The position numbers were made by a program, and so were the translations under genes. From Halomontanus rarus (lineage in GTDB: Archaea > Halobacteriota > Halobacteria > Halobacteriales > Natrialbaceae), in NCBI RefSeq assembly GCF_029338335.1, contig NZ_CP119796.1: DNA of 64,000 bases; one strand, given 5' to 3'. The notes below the pieces were generated by a model, which was not told the DNA's origin, ran no database searches, and saw only the letters and a list, made by a program, of their open reading frames with translations. Positions 25,026 to 32,848 of this stretch are shown piece by piece (within the stretch, counting starts at the first letter, position 1; every line of letters starts with the position of its first letter).

Positions 25026-25801
25026 GCTAAATGCACCTCTTTGGTCGCTCGCTCGGCGTCTGGCAGTTCCTTCGCGCGACCCGTGAGATCGCGCACCCCC
25101 GCATTATACGCGGGGACGAGGTACGTCGCCGCGAACAGCTCACGCGCCCGTTTCTGGTCGTCACTCGAGGACGTGAGCATCGTCACGGTCGACGGCTCGC
25201 GATAGCATCGCTCGAGAAAGTCGTCGTCGAGTTCGCCGTGTGTCGCCAGTTCGAGATCGTCGCCCCACTCGAGGATTGTCGATTGGTCCTCGAGCCCGTC
25301 GACGCATTGGGCGAGCACTCGGCCTTGATAGGCGTCAAGTTCGTCGAGTGCTGGCCGCATGGCGATGTATCGCTGTTTCAGCGGGTCGTGTCCCGAAGTG
25401 TCGCCAGCACCCCTCTCGTCGACGTACTCGGTCGCATCTCTCCGAAGACGTCGGAACGCGCGGTGTTCCGAGGGACCTAACAGAACGGCTGCCAGACGCT
25501 CCCTGAGTGCGTCAGCCGTCTCCGGGTCCAACTCTCGCGAGCGCGCCGCAGGGGTCAGTAGTGCCGACAAGAGCGCCCGTTCGTCGCCGCTCGAAGGAAC
25601 TCCCCGGAATTGCCGGGCGAGCTCGAGATACCAACTCGTGCGGATCTCACCGAGCGTCCGCACCGTCAGCCGTTGCGACCACTCGAGGACCTCGCGACGC
25701 GAGCCGAATCCGGTCAGCAATTCCTTACGGAGTCCTTGGATATCGAGCGCGAGCTTTTTCAGCGCCGGCCGGTGCGACTCGAGGACGTCGTCGTTAGTCA
25801 T
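25022..25801 (-). CDS. Soluble helical protein of the operon
   Basis: This 259-residue protein starts at the ATG at 25801, overlapping the upstream gene by eight bases, and runs into the ATPase gene with a GTGA overlap. It has no membrane segment and is almost entirely charged helices: SHRPALKKLALDIQGLRKEL, LEWSQRLTVRTLGEIRTSWYL, and RARELFAATYLVPAYNAGVRDL. No motif is known to me. Tight coupling on both sides suggests that it binds the ATPase or the cytoplasmic tail of the 570-residue membrane protein. Confidence 0.75.
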   Translation of the reverse strand: MTNDDVLESHRPALKKLALDIQGLRKELLTGFGSRREVLEWSQRLTVRTLGEIRTSWYLELARQFRGVPSSGDERALLSALLTPAARSRELDPETADALRERLAAVLLGPSEHRAFRRLRRDATEYVDERGAGDTSGHDPLKQRYIAMRPALDELDAYQGRVLAQCVDGLEDQSTILEWGDDLELATHGELDDDFLERCYREPSTVTMLTSSSDDQKRARELFAATYLVPAYNAGVRDLTGRAKELPDAERATKEVHLA

Positions 25802-27506
25802 CGGCCGGCACCTCCTGGTCGCCGTCGTCAGTGGTCGCGCTCGAGGACGTCGCCGACGTCGACGGCGAGCCCGTCGTGAGTCGACGGTCGACCTCGCCAC
25901 CGAACATTTCCTCGATAAGCGTCGCGTCCTGTTTCTCGAGGACGTCGTCTTTTTCCTGTTCGCTCGACGCCTGCAGCTCGATAATGCGCTCGCGGGCGTC
26001 GTCGATCGTCCGCGCGTCGTCGAGCTCGTCGGCGAGGAACATCATGGACATAAACGCCGCGCGGAAGTGGCCGGGCGCGGGTTCGACACGCGCTCGCCCG
26101 CCCGTCGGCGTCGCGCAGAATGCAGCGAGCGCGAGCGCGCCCACGCCGAGCGCCCACGTCCACGAGAGCGCCGACCCGATCGTCGAAATTCCCATCGCAC
26201 CGACGAGCGCGAGCGCGCCCATTCGGAGCGCGTCGTCGCGGCCGTCGATTGACGGCAGCTCGAACGACCATCCTTCCGGCTCGTAATCGATTACGGCGTC
26301 GGCGTCCGGGTCGACAACGACCAGTTGGTCCCACCTCGACGACGGGAGTTTGATCGCCATTTCGAGCCCCTGATAGCCCTCGAGACGCGCTCGAGCGCCG
26401 AACACGCGGGCGAGGAACGGGAATAGGCCGGGACGGATTACCGACGGTGGTCCGGCGTCGCCGTCGATTACAATTTCTTCGTCCATATCCCCGAGGAACG
26501 AATCAAGCGCGTCCTCTCCCGACGGCGAGGTCGCATCGCGGACGACCGGTCGGAAGAACAATGTACGCTGTTGATGCGCTTCGTAGGTCTCGAGGATGAT
26601 AATTCCGAAGATACCGACGACGAACGCCGCTGCCGCCAGCGGTGCGATTACCAGTAACTCGGCAAGCGTCGAGAATTGCGAGACGACGACCACGCCGAGC
26701 ACCAGAGAGAGCAGGAAAATCCATTTCGCATACCCCCATCCGGGGCCGCTGCCGGCGCGATCGATCGCGCGCTTACAGACGATACCCATCCCGAACCCAC
26801 CGAAGACGATCGGGAGCAGAAACTCGAGGCTCGCTCGCGTCAGATAGTCGCCCTCGGTCGCGACACCGGCGCTCTGTGTGGTCGCCACGCTTTGGTGGTC
26901 GAACGTCCAGCGTGCGCCGTCGATCTCGCCGCCGTCGTCCTCGAGCCACATCGCGACGTGTTGCCGGTCGTCCGACTGTCTGAGGTCGACCTCGAGCAAC
27001 GGCCAACCGGGACTAAACGAGAGCTGTTGTTCGTCGACGACGACATCCGTCGCGACGGTCTCGGTTACAGTCCGGTTGCCGCGACGCACCTCACGCTCCT
27101 CGACGTCGTAATAGGCGACGTATGCCGTCACCGACTCGGTCGTCTCCTCGACGTGAATCGTCCGGAGAAACACCGAATTGCGGTCGACCGTATCGTCCGA
27201 TGCGAGATACCGCCAACTGTCGTCGGATGGGTCACCGGGATTCGAGCCGATCGCGTCCGCCGGCCAGTGAATCAACCACCACATCCGTTCGTCCGCGATG
27301 CGCACGCTCGCGGGCGAATTGGAATAGCTGCGGCCGTCGCGACGTAACTCCTCGAGCGTGAGGTCGTCCTCGAGCTCGTCGACGCGATCGTCGTCCGTCG
27401 CGTTTTGGACCGTCGCGGTCGTCCCGTCAGCGAGTGCGAGACCAGCCCCGAGCGAGAGGACCACCACGAGCGCCACGAGCGCCGTCCGAACGGTATCTCG
27501 ACGCAT
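25794..27506 (-). CDS. Large multi-pass membrane protein with exported N-terminal domain
   Basis: This 570-residue protein has an N-terminal signal or anchor (VRTALVALVVVLSLGAGLALA) and then an extracellular beta-rich domain of about 190 residues. Three membrane helices follow around residues 228-315 (FLLPIVFGGFGMGIV; WIFLLSLVLGVVVVSQF; LVIAPLAAAAFVVGIFGIIIL). A cytoplasmic domain is followed by two more helices (MGALALVGAMGIST; WALGVGALALAAFCA), and a C-terminal cytoplasmic tail ends in a Ser/Thr/Asp-rich linker. I do not recognise the family. Size and topology make it the likely membrane core of a secretion, transfer or virion-assembly apparatus together with the ATPase. Confidence 0.8.
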   Translation of the reverse strand: MRRDTVRTALVALVVVLSLGAGLALADGTTATVQNATDDDRVDELEDDLTLEELRRDGRSYSNSPASVRIADERMWWLIHWPADAIGSNPGDPSDDSWRYLASDDTVDRNSVFLRTIHVEETTESVTAYVAYYDVEEREVRRGNRTVTETVATDVVVDEQQLSFSPGWPLLEVDLRQSDDRQHVAMWLEDDGGEIDGARWTFDHQSVATTQSAGVATEGDYLTRASLEFLLPIVFGGFGMGIVCKRAIDRAGSGPGWGYAKWIFLLSLVLGVVVVSQFSTLAELLVIAPLAAAAFVVGIFGIIILETYEAHQQRTLFFRPVVRDATSPSGEDALDSFLGDMDEEIVIDGDAGPPSVIRPGLFPFLARVFGARARLEGYQGLEMAIKLPSSRWDQLVVVDPDADAVIDYEPEGWSFELPSIDGRDDALRMGALALVGAMGISTIGSALSWTWALGVGALALAAFCATPTGGRARVEPAPGHFRAAFMSMMFLADELDDARTIDDARERIIELQASSEQEKDDVLEKQDATLIEEMFGGEVDRRLTTGSPSTSATSSSATTDDGDQEVPADD

Positions 27507-27540
27507 GGCTACCGATTACCCTCCGGCGCGTCTCGAGTGC

Positions 27541-28158
27541 TCACGAGCTCTCACCCGCGTTTTTGACCATGAGGCCGGCACCGAACAGCGCCAGAGCGAG
27601 ACCGAGATACCACGTTCGGGAGACGTTCGCTGGTAAGAGTCCGTCGACGAGCGGAATCGACCCACCAAGCGACACCCATCCGAGCACGATCGTCCCGAGG
27701 TTCGCAATCTCGAGCGGATTCGTCGCGGCAATATCACCGAACAGGCCGAGAATCATCGCTATTGACGCCCCGCCGGTCCATCCGATCGTCGCCAGCGTGA
27801 CGACGAGCGCCGCAACGAATCCCGTGAGTTGAAGGATGCGACCGGCCGTTCGATCACGCAATAGATCGAAAAACTCCTCGCCCGTGTCGGCATCCTGAGC
27901 CGTGTCCCACCACAGATAGCCGACTAAGAGGACGAACAGCGCCCCGAGGACCGGCAGTCCCTCACCGCTCACCCAGTCCCACGCGCTGCCGATGTCGCTG
28001 AGCTCGTACCACGACCACATGAGATAGGTCGTCCCGGCCAGAATCCCGCCGTAGAACAGCGCGATCGCTCTGTCTCGACGTTCCTCCGGGTCCGCTCGAA
28101 TCAACGCCGCGACCACCAGGAGCGCGACGATTCCGCCGACGGTCCATAACGCGCTCAT
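27541..28158 (-). CDS. Six-helix membrane protein of the operon
   Basis: This 205-residue protein is almost wholly hydrophobic. Helices are visible at about residues 6-21, 34-55, 70-90, 108-130, 133-165 (possibly two) and 183-200. Loops are short; one (DTAQDADTGEEFFDLLRDRT) is cytoplasmic and charged. The ATG at 28158 follows the preceding gene by 87 bp, the largest gap inside this operon, so a secondary promoter is possible. Its stop is 34 bp before the 570-residue protein gene. No family recognised. Confidence 0.75.
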   Translation of the reverse strand: MSALWTVGGIVALLVVAALIRADPEERRDRAIALFYGGILAGTTYLMWSWYELSDIGSAWDWVSGEGLPVLGALFVLLVGYLWWDTAQDADTGEEFFDLLRDRTAGRILQLTGFVAALVVTLATIGWTGGASIAMILGLFGDIAATNPLEIANLGTIVLGWVSLGGSIPLVDGLLPANVSRTWYLGLALALFGAGLMVKNAGESS

Positions 28159-28245
28159 GGTCGCCCCCGCGGGCCCGCTCTCTGTTCCGCTCGCCCTCGA
28201 GTGCGCGATCGCGCTCGAGTGCGAGAGCTCTGTACTCGTTTTGAC

Positions 28246-28506
28246 CTACTTTTTAACATAATCTACCACCGTTTCAGCTGATTTGACCAGTTGATTGAGC
28301 ACGACCAGTCCGCCGACGACGACCAACGCCGTCGTCATTCGATCCTGATCGATAAACGCCAATTCTGCACCGAGCTGACCGCTGAGTAACGAGAGTGCCG
28401 GTAGTAACGACCCGGAGACGGCGAACATCAAATCAGCTGAATTGATGAACACGTCTCCAAGGACGACCAGCGAGCTCCCGAACAGCGCGTTTTCTCTGTC
28501 GATCAT
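28246..28506 (-). CDS. Small membrane protein (86 aa)
   Basis: The start is the ATG at 28506, overlapping the upstream stop as ATGA (MIDRENALFGSSLVVL). Three hydrophobic stretches are present: SSLVVLGDVFINSADLMFAV, SGSLLPALSLLSGQ, and TTALVVVGGLVVLNQLV. A short charged tail (KSAETVVDYVKK) follows. Small abundant membrane proteins of this kind are typical of membrane-bounded haloarchaeal virus particles (VP3-like), so it is a candidate internal membrane protein. That is inference from size and context only. Confidence 0.75.
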   Translation of the reverse strand: MIDRENALFGSSLVVLGDVFINSADLMFAVSGSLLPALSLLSGQLGAELAFIDQDRMTTALVVVGGLVVLNQLVKSAETVVDYVKK

Positions 28507-28949
28507 TTGAACCACTCTCCGAGAACCGGGATTTGTGAGAACGACGGCAGCGCCTCGAGCGGGACGTACGTCGCGACGATACCCTCAACGGCGTTCAGCA
28601 GTAGCACGACGAACACAACCGGAACCGTCCACGCGACCAGCGCCGCGATCGGTGCCGCGAACCCGAGCTCGAGGACGATCGAATTGATTGTCACTCCGAT
28701 AGTCGTCCACGCACCGACGAGCGCCGATAGGACGGTGTAGATCGCCGTGATAATCGGTGTCGCGACTGCCGTCGTCGGGACAACTGCTACTTGCTGCCAG
28801 AGGAGTTCGACGTATCCCAGAAACGCCGACCACATCAAGAGGATTCCCTCGACGATTATCTCCCAGATATAGCCGAACGGATCGACCGCGAGCTCGCGTA
28901 ACGGGTCGGGTAGTTCCGGCCGAATGTCGTTCCACGAGAAGTCAACCAT
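28503..28949 (-). CDS. Membrane protein (148 aa)
   Basis: The ATG at 28949 lies eight bases inside the upstream gene. An amphipathic N-terminus (MVDFSWNDIRPELPDPLREL) precedes about three to four hydrophobic helices: IIVEGILLMWSAFLGYVELL, TPIITAIYTVLSALVGAW, IVLELGFAAPIAALVAW and VPVVFVVLLLNAVEG. The order of a short loop, then GFAAP, then a long valine-rich helix is similar to the FGPATF/VGPLTF segment of the two next genes, so it may be a more distant member of the same family. Confidence 0.75.
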   Translation of the reverse strand: MVDFSWNDIRPELPDPLRELAVDPFGYIWEIIVEGILLMWSAFLGYVELLWQQVAVVPTTAVATPIITAIYTVLSALVGAWTTIGVTINSIVLELGFAAPIAALVAWTVPVVFVVLLLNAVEGIVATYVPLEALPSFSQIPVLGEWFK

Positions 28950-29298
28950 TCGACCGCACCTCGCGGATGTACTCGAGTATCTCGGTCAGCAATCGGAAGA
29001 CAACGAGCACCAGCACCACACCGGCGACGAACGTCAACGGCCCCACATTCGGCAATGACGTCGTTGCGGTATTCCACGCGAGCCAAAACGTCTGTTCCGG
29101 TTGTGCGAACAGTGAGACGGCGATAACCCGGACCGAACTAAGGCCCGCATCCGCGATATCCGCCGGAACGGTCCATAGAGCGGTCATAAGGTCGATATAT
29201 CCGTCCCACATCGCGTAGACGAACGACGAAACCATCGTCGTCACTAACGCCGTCGCCCGAATACCACCGCGTGAGACGTAATCTCCGGCGTCGACCAT
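28942..29298 (-). CDS. Membrane protein, paralogue of the neighbouring gene (118 aa)
   Basis: This 118-residue protein begins MVDAGDYVSRGGIRATAL. A first helix (VTTMVSSFVYAM) is followed by the motif WDGYIDLM, a middle region (IADAGLSSVRVIAVSLFAQ), and a last helix introduced by VGPLTFVAGVVLVLVVF. The protein from 29302-29685 has the matching text FDGIADLM and FGPATFTVAVVSIAL at the same spacing, so the two are paralogues from a duplication. It overlaps the next gene by eight bases. Both probably pack together in a membrane structure. Confidence 0.75.
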   Translation of the reverse strand: MVDAGDYVSRGGIRATALVTTMVSSFVYAMWDGYIDLMTALWTVPADIADAGLSSVRVIAVSLFAQPEQTFWLAWNTATTSLPNVGPLTFVAGVVLVLVVFRLLTEILEYIREVRSNG

Positions 29299-29301
29299 CG
29301 G

Positions 29302-29685
29302 TCACCTCCACGGAACGAGGTCGTCGACGATCGGTATCTCCGGGTCGAGGAACGACCACGCGGCCCATGCGAGCGCGATTGAGACGACCGCGACCGTGAA
29401 CGTCGCCGGACCGAAGAAACTCCAGTCGCCAACAGTGATCGAATAAATCGTCTGTTGAGCACCCGCTGAAAGAACGGATATCGGCTCGGTCAGAAACGCG
29501 ACGAAGAAATCACGCGACGCCCCGAAGACGTCCATGAGGTCCGCGATCCCGTCGAACGCCGAGGACATAACCATGATGAGTCCGCCGAAAGCCGCGTAGA
29601 TCGCGCCCGAGATGCCGCTCATCATCGCGGTTGCCGGGTTGGTTCCCTCACCCCGGTCGAGGTACTCGTCGCTCGAGCTCGACAT
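29302..29685 (-). CDS. Membrane protein, paralogue of the neighbouring gene (127 aa)
   Basis: The start is the ATG at 29685 (MSSSSDEYLDRGEG), one base after the stop of the Tat-exported surface protein; a longer frame upstream only overlaps that gene. The Ser/Asp/Glu-rich head is cytoplasmic. Helices follow at about residues 20-38 (GISGAIYAAFGGLIMVMSS) and near the C-terminus (FGPATFTVAVVSIALAWAAW), with FDGIADLM between them. It shares layout and key words with 28942-29298. The stop is three bases before the next start. Confidence 0.75.
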   Translation of the reverse strand: MSSSSDEYLDRGEGTNPATAMMSGISGAIYAAFGGLIMVMSSAFDGIADLMDVFGASRDFFVAFLTEPISVLSAGAQQTIYSITVGDWSFFGPATFTVAVVSIALAWAAWSFLDPEIPIVDDLVPWR

Positions 29686-29686
29686 T

Positions 29687-31285
29687 TCACGTCCTCCGTG
29701 CGATCCACGCCCGAATGCCGGCGATTCCGAGCGCCGACGCGAGTATCCCCGGCAGACTAAACAGCGTCGCGAGGAACCCACCGCTCTCGCTGTCTGTCGG
29801 CCCCATAGCGATCCCCGACGTGTCCTCGAGCTCGTTTTCTTCCGAGTCTCTGACCAGAACCTCGTAGTAGACGGCGACGACCTCGCCCGCGTTCACCGAC
29901 GACGTGAGCGTGAGCTCGTCCTCGAGCTCGGCGTCGCGATAGTCGGTCGTCCGTTGGACCCACCCGTCGACGTCCTCATCGTCGATTGCCTCGAGCGTCA
30001 CCGGGTCGTCCTCACCAGCCACAAACTCGACGGTCCGATAGCGATCGCCCGTATGTGCGACCGTGTCCTCGAGCGCGAGCGCATTATACTCGAGCGCGTA
30101 CGCCGTCGGCAGCTCGAAATTCGTCACGAGACGCATCCGGCGGTCCGGTGTGTGCCGTGACGCGTCCTCGAACACGAGGTCGACCGCATCGTCCGAGAGC
30201 CCGCCGACGTCAAATTCGATATCGACGTCGAGCCCTCGAATCGTCGCGTCTGAAAACGCATCATCGAGCGTCGAGAGTGGTCCGTCGTCGGCGTCTGCGA
30301 GCGCGACCGTGCCGACCGGCTCGTGAACCGTGTTCGTCTCGAGGACCTCGTCACCATCGTCGTTCGTGACGAGCTCCTCTGTCTCGCCGAACGACCATGC
30401 CGTCGCGCGATCGACGTTCAAGCCGACGAGCGTCGCGTCGCAATTTGCGATCATGAGACGGACGGTGTCAATCTGTCCAAGGTCATCCCCTGCTTCTATT
30501 TCGCCAATCTGTTTTTGGACGACAACCGTGTCATCGTTACCGTCAAGGGGGACATTAACGCCGGTTGCGAGCTCCGGGTCGCTACTCGTGTCAAGTAGGG
30601 TGATTGATACATCTGAGTCAGATTCGACATTCTCGACGCGAAAGATCGCTTGAATATACTTCCGATCGACGCTCGAGCCGATATCAACGGCGTCAAAAGT
30701 TGCATCCATCATATCGCCGGACGCATTGATCGCGATCGCGTCCGCGCCATTTTCAGCGGTCGTCGACTCGAGCGTTGCCGTATCCATCGGAGAAGTGGAC
30801 CACTCGTCGGCGTCCGTCCAGCTGATATCTTCTTCAACCGTCTCGCCGTCTTCCGTGACCTCGCGAGTCTCGCCGCGAGGGAATTTGCGGAGCTCGCTCG
30901 AGTCGAGTCGATCCGGCCGGTATCGGACCGGATTGTGCGGCTCGTCGTCGGCGTCGCGCGGCGCGAGCATCGCACCGTCGTCTCGGAGGTCGGTGGTACT
31001 CTCGTCGTCGGCGAGGTACTCGAGCGCGGACGTCATTGCGTCGGTGTGTTCGTCGATCGTCACCGAACCCGGCACTCTCGGCGTCGGTGCGTATTCGCTC
31101 TCGAAATTGTAGGTCGCGGCCGCTGCCGTCCCCGTCGCACTGAGTGCAAGGGCGGTTCCCGCGGTCGCGACCATCATCTGTCGGCGAGTAAGCGACGCGC
31201 CGTGTTCGTAGTCGATGCTCTCTGCCGTCTTGTCCCCCGAAAAGGAGGCTTCTGGCCCGTTAGGGGCCTCGTTGTCGAAACTCAT
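29687..31285 (-). CDS. Tat-exported, membrane-anchored surface protein (spike-like)
   Basis: This 532-residue protein is the first gene of the long leftward operon. A twin-arginine signal lies at residues 33-55 (TRRQMMVATAGTALALSATG). About 440 residues of acidic, beta-rich extracellular sequence follow, and a C-terminal membrane anchor ends the protein (LFSLPGILASALGIAGI, then RAWIARRT). This is the architecture of pleolipovirus spike proteins (VP4-like: signal, ectodomain, C-terminal anchor) and of other haloarchaeal surface proteins. I cannot show sequence homology to a known spike. As the promoter-proximal gene it is probably the most abundant product of the module. Its export by Tat implies folding before secretion. 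Confidence 0.82.
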   Translation of the reverse strand: MSFDNEAPNGPEASFSGDKTAESIDYEHGASLTRRQMMVATAGTALALSATGTAAAATYNFESEYAPTPRVPGSVTIDEHTDAMTSALEYLADDESTTDLRDDGAMLAPRDADDEPHNPVRYRPDRLDSSELRKFPRGETREVTEDGETVEEDISWTDADEWSTSPMDTATLESTTAENGADAIAINASGDMMDATFDAVDIGSSVDRKYIQAIFRVENVESDSDVSITLLDTSSDPELATGVNVPLDGNDDTVVVQKQIGEIEAGDDLGQIDTVRLMIANCDATLVGLNVDRATAWSFGETEELVTNDDGDEVLETNTVHEPVGTVALADADDGPLSTLDDAFSDATIRGLDVDIEFDVGGLSDDAVDLVFEDASRHTPDRRMRLVTNFELPTAYALEYNALALEDTVAHTGDRYRTVEFVAGEDDPVTLEAIDDEDVDGWVQRTTDYRDAELEDELTLTSSVNAGEVVAVYYEVLVRDSEENELEDTSGIAMGPTDSESGGFLATLFSLPGILASALGIAGIRAWIARRT

Positions 31286-31425
31286 TGGTTTCCACGACCG
31301 GAGCGACCGGTCGTCTCGAGTACTCTCTAGACCAGATAATGTAATATTATTGAATCTTCTAACAACCGTCTGTGACTCTCATAATACCCTATATTTATCA
31401 CTCGGAAGGTTACTCAGAGCGTGAT
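31286..31425. promoter_or_regulatory. Divergent promoter region of surface-protein operon and AbrB-like gene
   Basis: Leftward, an AT-rich aataatatta block near 31340-31352 lies about 60 bases upstream of the surface-protein start. Rightward, ctatatttatca at 31389-31400 is a good TATA box about 27-35 bases before the ATG at 31426, consistent with leaderless transcription. The 16-mer tatttatcactcggaa (31392-31407) recurs with one mismatch at 32707-32722. Confidence 0.55.
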
Positions 31426-31608
31426 ATGGCGGTCTACGAAACGTTCGCAACGACGACGACTGTGCAGGGTCGAGATTACGATGATACCGTCTCGGTCACG
31501 ATCCCGAGAGATATCGCCGAAGAGTTGGAACTCGAGCGAGGAGAACCAGTGTTGTGGCAGTGTGATGAAGGGGACGACTTTGCACGGATCAAACGACCGA
31601 ACCGGTGA
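31426..31608 (+). CDS. AbrB/SpoVT-like DNA-binding protein
   Basis: This 60-residue protein has a swapped-hairpin AbrB core: TVSVTIPRDIAEELELERGEP followed by VLWQCDEGDDF. The pattern of a beta strand, IPxxIAEELxLxxG and a closing strand is the family signature. Such proteins act as dimeric transcription regulators or antitoxins. It faces the surface-protein operon across a shared promoter region, so it is the obvious candidate regulator of that operon. No toxin-like gene is directly beside it. Confidence 0.78.
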   Translation: MAVYETFATTTTVQGRDYDDTVSVTIPRDIAEELELERGEPVLWQCDEGDDFARIKRPNR

Positions 31609-31826
31609 GTGAGAGTAGTTATCCACTCTTTCTATTATCCTATATTCTACTAAAATGGGTGCTTAGTACAGGTGGAGGACATCGCTGTCAATTAGCGAGC
31701 TATCCCAAATTTGCCAGAAACAGCCTGCTGAATATAGAGGGTCTATTCAGCGGAGAATACGAGATCGCAAATGAATGGCATATGTATCGTGGGAAATAAG
31801 ACGGAAGCGGTAGAGAATTTGGTAAT

Positions 31827-32636
31827 ATGCCACTAGTTCAAGAATTGTTTTTCTTACTGCTTGGTGGGCTGTTAGGCGCGTGGATACAGGGTAGGAAGGA
31901 GAAGATGAAAAGGCTTAGAGAGAATATTTTCCAAGAGATAGGGGATGAGATACAAATGGCGTCTATTAATGGCTATGTTCATAATGACTCAGGAGTCTCG
32001 AAGTGGGGTGACATAGATCCTGTTTCAAAAAAGGCTCTACCGTCTCCAATAAGAGAAGAATTTGCTCGATATTTTCAACGACTCCCTGACGTTGAGGAAC
32101 AACAAGCAGTTATAAGAAATATCAAGGAGAGCATGGCCGCTCAATATCCTCAAAAAATTGAATTTCTACAAAGGGATAATGGTGGGCTCAACGTAGCGAC
32201 GAGTCACGAGTTGATTGACCAAGATCAGGGTGTCCAAACAATATACGGAGTCTCCTTCGATGATTGGTTACTGGAGTTCGGGCCGGTTGTAATTGATGTT
32301 TTATCAGAAGCCGAGCAGGGGCAGGTAATGAACAAAGGAGAAGAAATTGAAAAGGCGGTTCGGGCTCACGTTGTTGAAAACGGCGATCTGGAGAATATCG
32401 ATAAGGTATGGGATAAATTAGTTGGACAAGGGGACTGGGGAGATGACGTGCTACACATGTTCGTATACGGGCCTGCGAGGAGACTATTATTACATATGCA
32501 ACTGCTCGAAGAGGCGAAAGAGGACGTGAAAGAATCTGCTGAAGAGCTAGATGTCTGGATGGGGATTATATCAAACACAACTATTGCGTTACCATATTGG
32601 ATTAGAGTCAAAAAGAAGGTTGCAGATCCCCGTTGA
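31827..32636 (+). CDS. Unknown protein with N-terminal membrane anchor (cargo)
   Basis: This 269-residue protein has one clear membrane helix at residues 4-20 (VQELFFLLLGGLLGAWI), then a basic turn (QGRKEKMKRLREN) that keeps the rest in the cytoplasm. The soluble part is helical and charged, with a predicted coiled segment near the C-terminus (LLHMQLLEEAKEDVKESAEEL) and a final hydrophobic patch. No family is recognised. It is AT-rich, unlike the element backbone, and lies beside a type IV restriction-like gene, so it may be an accessory or a membrane-acting effector of a defence module. Confidence 0.65.
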   Translation: MPLVQELFFLLLGGLLGAWIQGRKEKMKRLRENIFQEIGDEIQMASINGYVHNDSGVSKWGDIDPVSKKALPSPIREEFARYFQRLPDVEEQQAVIRNIKESMAAQYPQKIEFLQRDNGGLNVATSHELIDQDQGVQTIYGVSFDDWLLEFGPVVIDVLSEAEQGQVMNKGEEIEKAVRAHVVENGDLENIDKVWDKLVGQGDWGDDVLHMFVYGPARRLLLHMQLLEEAKEDVKESAEELDVWMGIISNTTIALPYWIRVKKKVADPR

Positions 32637-32848
32637 GTTTCGATATTTGATGGAGATCCTGAGAAGTTACTTGATCGATTATAAATCGTGGTCACTCCAG
32701 ACTCTTTATTTATCACTCCGAATCACCCCTCCAGATGACAATTGACGAGTGACCGATTCGCGCTGTATATTCAGTACGATAGCTAAAATATGTCAGTGTC
32801 AGAGTGATCCAACAAATCCAACTATATCTAGTCTTATTGCCGTAACCG

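Noticed and set aside
31605..31799. 64-codon frame after the AbrB-like gene
   Set aside because: Poor composition, overlap with the AbrB 3' end and no motif; it may be decayed sequence but is not supportable as a gene.
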